Source: Otis tarda
Taxonomy: Eukaryota > Chordata > Aves > Otidiformes > Otididae
Reading direction: 5' to 3'
NCBI GenBank assembly: GCA_026413225.1
Contig: CM048557.1
Location: 16,098,871 to 16,162,870 of the forward strand
Length of the DNA: 64,000 nucleotides
Both the position numbers and the translations under genes were made by a program. Shown one piece after another: positions 16,114-64,000 of the stretch; the stretch's first letter is position 1; each line of letters starts with the position of its first letter. Under the pieces are notes generated by a model. The model was not told the DNA's origin and did not search any database. It worked only from the letters and a program-made list of their open reading frames with translations.

Positions 16114-19100
16114 CTTGTTCTAGTCTATGGTTACCTTGTAAGTAAGAAGTTATCTATCAAGCACAATAACCTTTCAAATATGTAAGAGATATCCATTGCT
16201 AATCACGCGGCAGGTTTTATGATACAGGATGAAGCAGCTATCTGCAGTTTATCGGACTCCACATTTTTCCCATGTAGACAAACAGTCTGAGTTGAACACG
16301 AGCCATTCAGACTTAAGTATTCATTGCCAGTCTGCAATGTATTTGTTAGAAATTAATTCCTTAAAACTTCCTCACAGTGGTTGTTACATCTTCATTGGAC
16401 ATTATCCTACACATCTAGCATCACAGTCCAGAGAACACTTTTTTTTCTTGCCTGTAATCCATGATCCTCTTGCTGAACATGCTTCACATTTCAAAAAGTT
16501 AATTTCTACAGAACAGAAATCTTATTGATTGCTTTTCCTCTGTCTGTCTCCACTTTCTCTTTCATCTTAGATGCTTTCAGCAAAGATCAAAAATAGCCCA
16601 AGTTACTTTGCTGTAAATATAGATAGACACTGAGCTCCACCAAAGTGCTGTACTATTATATGTTTCTTCCATTAATGCAGCAAATGCAGATACAGTACTA
16701 GAGGAATAAGTATTCCAGCAAAGGCCCCCAGTATTTCAGCAGTGTCTAACTTTTTGCTGCCTTAATTAGGAAGAAGACAAGAAAGCATCCTAATCAATCT
16801 CCATGAAAATAGTTTGCATGACTTGTGAGCAGCCCACCTGGAGCCTCCTCAGATTTCAAGTTTCCAAGAAGGGAATTTTTGAATCTGCTCCAGAAATTTC
16901 TGAAGGTCAGAAAAAACAGAACACACCTGAGAACAATGGCAAAAGATAAAATAGGCAGATATGCAGAAAAACACTGGAGGACAAACTCAGTATCAGGATC
17001 AAATACTTATTAGCTTATCACAAATTGATAATATAGGATTTTAGATTAATCTGATTTATAATAAGGGTCAGCTCCTTACAGGTAAGATAGTGGCTTCTCT
17101 ACACTAGACCCAGTCCTTAGATGGTGTAAAGCTGACAGTTTGTTCATGTCAGCATAGATCCCAAGGGGACATTTATTTGGTGAAAGGTGGCTAAGAATTC
17201 CACAGCAGCTACCCTGAGTCTGACCCTGCTTTATCCAAGTCAACATACAGATAAAGCATACAGAAAACACGTACCAGCTATTGTGTACCAACCTCCTTAC
17301 AACCAGATATACATCCTCTGACATGAAACCATAGTTTTCAGTCCTGTTTTTAAGATAAGAGTGTTTATAACAACTTGTTTATATTCAGAGATTAAATCTC
17401 ATATTTGTGAAGTGCTGAGATTGTTTGTATATGTGTGCTACTCAAATTAAATTGATTTTTAAAATCTTATTGGTGTGTGTACACATATACACCCCTCCTC
17501 TATGTATATACACTTGTTTATGAATACAGCATTTTTAAAAAATCTTCTTTGAAACATACTTACAAGTTTTAAAAGACGCATGGTCATATGATAAATAATG
17601 GCTAAATCATGAGTTCTTACAATGGCAGAACAGCAGTAATGAACAGACCAAAGACTTCCCAATGCTAGTATCTATCTGAGTAATAAACAACAGTATTCCC
17701 TATCTGGTAATGCATGTCATGGATCTGATCCATAAGGTTTTACATTTTTCTGCCTGCACACAGGCACGCACAGGCTCACAGAGCAGATGTGAAAGTCACA
17801 AGTCTCTAATGTAATTCATGCTCCAGTTCAGCAACTGTGAGGGTATGCTGAAGACAACGCTGTGACTGACACGGCCAAGAAATTCCTGAGAGAATAAGAA
17901 TGATTGTTAACAGTTCTGAGAAACTCTTCCTCTGGGTTATTATCCCATAGAGAGAGAGACAGTGGGTCATAGCAGTCTTAACCAAACAAACAGCTCTGAG
18001 AAACTACACATATTCCCTCTGAGATTGCAGCGAATGACAGCAAAAAAAAAGACCATCTTATGTTAAAAGTGGCTTGAAGCACTCGTGATATGGTTAGTGA
18101 AGTACTTGGACTTCTTCCTGCTTTGTGCATCAGGTCAGAGTTTCCATGCTCCCAAAGGAAACTATGCATTGGCTGAAAAAAAAGAGAAAGTCCCATTTAC
18201 CCTACTATTATCTCTTCACAGCTGGCTTGTTTGAACAGAGGTGAGGCATGGGCACATGTACTGACTATTACAGCCACCAGGAAACAATGCAGTAGCAAAT
18301 CAAAGAGCGCCTGCTTAAATTATTTACATCTGGGACACTCTGCTCACACACCGCAAAGTAACTGAAAGGGAAGTTGCTTGAAAACTGTATTTTCTTGTAG
18401 CTTTCTCCAACTCCTTGAGCTAGCTGACAAATAAAAGGTGTGACCCAGTCCCAGGGTACCGAAAGACAAAAATAAAGTAAAAAACTACCTGAGACTAGTG
18501 GCTTTAGATAATTTTAAGATTTCAGAAGTGTTAACCTTCTTTTTTCTAACACCACCTCCTCACATTTCCTAAAGCAACTCTGCCATCCTAACACAGGTTA
18601 AACACACAAAGTAACACTTTCTCATATACGTGAAGTAATGAGCAGTAACTCTCTCTTCAGCTGCCTCTCACGCGTTTTAAGCTACATTCAAGCAAATCAA
18701 GTTAACATGGTAGATGGGGAGAAGATAGTTTTGTGACTAAGAAGCAAGATTAAAACTCAACTGTTGGTACTCCCACAGATTTCCCAGCTCAGTCTTCTGT
18801 GTTCCTTTTGTCTCTGAAAAAAATAACACCAGTAAAAATATTTCTAATATTTTAAGTTTCTGTATTATGTTTCATAGTGTGCCGAGATAGTGATTAGCAC
18901 CATGAAGCACTGATTGCAAGCTGAAGTTCATTACTGTGGCTCTCTATTTGCTGGTACATAGCATCAGAGTATCCCTTAAGAGAACATTTGATAGCATCAC
19001 TCATCTATCTGCATTGTCATACAGTCCAGATGGTCGCAGTATGTAGGCAACTGGGAACCAGAGCAGCAGGAGTACATCCTGCTGCAATTTTCCCTCTGGT

Positions 19101-19468
19101 GATAATCTTGATGCATTTGGATTAGTCTGTTGGTTAGGAAGTCTACAGCTCTGAGTAGATGCACTGAAAGACCAAGCAAACGAAATAAACTGGAGCAGCT
19201 GCACTTAGTAGCTTTGCTAACTACCAAATGACCAGATTTGCCCATAAAAGCTCAGTAAAAGATTACTGCAGCTCAGCTGAGTGAAAATTCCCTACTGTGT
19301 GGAGTGAATTTTCTTTTGAATTCCACAAGGGTGGCATTCTGTAACAAATGGGTCTGTTACTAAAGATCAACTCAGAAATCTGTGTACTTCAGCAGATTAA
19401 CTATTACTTTGATGTACAAACCCAGAGACAAAGAGGAAACAAGACTTCTTCCATTTGGCAATTGTAAT
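16114..19468. other. Intergenic downstream of USH1C, no feature seen
   Basis: AT-rich sequence without recognised exons or repeats. USH1C transcription is expected to end near or to the right of its right edge. Confidence 0.55.
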
Positions 19469-19474
19469 TTTATT
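19469..19474 (-). terminator. USH1C: Candidate USH1C polyadenylation signal AATAAA
   Basis: TTTATT on the plus strand reads AATAAA on the gene strand, about 1.35 kb past the USH1C stop codon. By eye it is the first canonical hexamer I found downstream on that strand. A non-canonical hexamer closer to the stop could be used instead, so this is tentative. Confidence 0.35.
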
Positions 19475-20819
19475 TCTGGATTAGTTGTAAGAGTTAAAAT
19501 TTAAAACATTTCAACATTTGTACCCTGCCAGACACATTAATTGTCATACTGGAACAATACTGCAAATGAAGAAAGTCAACATAATTCATTATCTCCATAC
19601 AAGGACAGAGTTCTCAAGAATGTAATTGTTATTTTTCTATGTTACAGAAAGGAGGGTTTCCAAACTTTGAAAAGACAAGATTTCAGTGGGAATTTGATAT
19701 TGCAAAGAACTACAAACTGGCTTTCATTAGTCCAGGTAAGAAAAATCTAAACACAATATAATAAACAGAAGACAAACTGGCAGAATCAAGGAAGGAAGGA
19801 AGACAACGACATTTCTAACGAGGTATCTTGATAACATAAAGAAATTACTACATCTACAAATGTAATCATACTTATTTAAACTCAGGTTAGTATAGATTTT
19901 ATGGTCTTGAGGAATTTACTTAAACAGAAGACAGAGGCAACCAAGAGTAAAGTGTTACACTTGGTGGCTTCCTGCAGTTTAGTCATGTACATAGGCTCAC
20001 TGAGAACAAAGTACATAACTGCAGGCTGTGAATCACACTCAAATTTTCCACCCATGACTACATGAGGGAGTAATTTTTCCCACCAATACAAATATGCGGT
20101 AGTATAACTGTGACTACACGTAATAATTTTATCTGGACTATTTGCTAGCTATTTTGTTTGCTGGTAGAGAAGATTCTTTACTCCATATAAACATCACCAA
20201 AATTATTCCTTATAATGCTAGGACTCCTAGTATTCCTGGTTCTTCCACTAGTAGAGTTTTTATACTCAAAACAACTCACAACTGAGCAACAGAAACGGAC
20301 ATTAAGAGAGCTACAAGAATATGAGTGAGAACAGAAGTTACCTATATTCATTCCTATTTCCCCATGGAAAATCACTATGTACAGAGTAAAAATACAATCG
20401 TTTTCACACCCAAACTGGCCTGTGAATGTGTAATAACAAGCGTTGCATGTGGGAACAGACATCTGTGGTTTATCTTCGTTTGCCATTTTGGTGCCTATTT
20501 CCAGGAAAACTGGAAGATAATCTTCAAAATTTGGCTCCACAAAACAGCAGAAAATAGATGGAGTTCTCACAGAACAAACTATGTTCACTGACAGTCCTTC
20601 CCAATGATCTTGCAAAAATTTCTTGCTGTATGTCTGTAGAATGATTTGAAATTACTAAATTACCTGAAGAATCTGAAGTCTCTAGTTCAATTAACAGGAC
20701 TGATTGTTCACATTTCTTTCAAATAAAGATGCATTTCATGTGGTTATTGATTTCCTATTAATTTACAGAGCAGCAGGTTTCCGCAGGGGAAAGACTTAAT
20801 TTCTCCAGCGTAGTCTTCT
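19475..20819 (-). other. USH1C: Presumed USH1C 3' untranslated region
   Basis: AT-rich sequence from just after the stop codon to the candidate poly(A) signal. It contains a 145-codon open frame (20615-20178, minus) of no recognisable family. The extent depends on the poly(A) site, which is not proved. Confidence 0.4.

Positions 20820-64000
<43,181 letters not shown>

Noticed and set aside
20178..20615. 145-codon open frame in the presumed USH1C 3' UTR (minus strand)
   Set aside because: No recognisable family; one open frame of this size is roughly what chance gives in a window of this length. Cys-rich composition is not enough.

Overview
The window looks like vertebrate nuclear DNA from a sauropsid, most probably a bird. 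It has split genes with GT-AG introns, an AT-rich background with one sharp CpG island, few interspersed repeats, and those that are recognisable are almost all CR1 LINEs. I recognise two genes, both on the minus strand and in the order known from other vertebrates: USH1C (harmonin) and, downstream of it, ABCC8 (the sulfonylurea receptor SUR1). Exons were placed by hand from splice sites, reading-frame phase and family protein sequence known to me; no alignment was run.

Left end (1-4.8 kb): coding exons 1-3 of ABCC8 (4369-4222, 2959-2818, 207-86) with a CpG-island promoter carrying GC boxes. They encode the first transmembrane segments of SUR1; the rest of the gene lies left of the window. 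Intron 1 holds a 44-45 bp fold-back hairpin. Middle left (4.8-19.5 kb): a gene-free interval with one 5'-truncated CR1 and one old palindromic DNA element.

20.8-58.8 kb: USH1C from exon 5 (family numbering) to the stop codon, 22 exons on the minus strand. They encode the end of PDZ1, PDZ2, the coiled coil, five in-phase exons specific for the long (b) isoform (second coiled coil and a Pro/Ser/Thr-rich region), PDZ3 and a tiny terminal exon ending in Thr-Phe-Phe. All junction phases agree: about 426 codons for the short form and 644 for the long form. The first four exons (about 129 codons) were not found and should lie to the right of 64000. USH1C introns carry an almost full-length, frameshifted CR1 (22934 to about 26860, sense to the gene), a CR1 3' scrap (22445-22611) and a 5'-truncated CR1 with a 488-codon open frame (34586-36156, antisense to the gene).

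The two genes are neighbours by conserved synteny, not partners in a pathway. SUR1 is the regulatory subunit of the pancreatic and neuronal KATP channel. Harmonin is a scaffold of hair-cell stereocilia and photoreceptors that binds cadherin-23 and other Usher proteins. I found no clearly new biological system. The items most worth a second look are the hairpin in ABCC8 intron 1, the weak splice sites that bound the harmonin-b block, the stop codon built into the penultimate USH1C donor, and CR1 3' ends bracketing that same exon.
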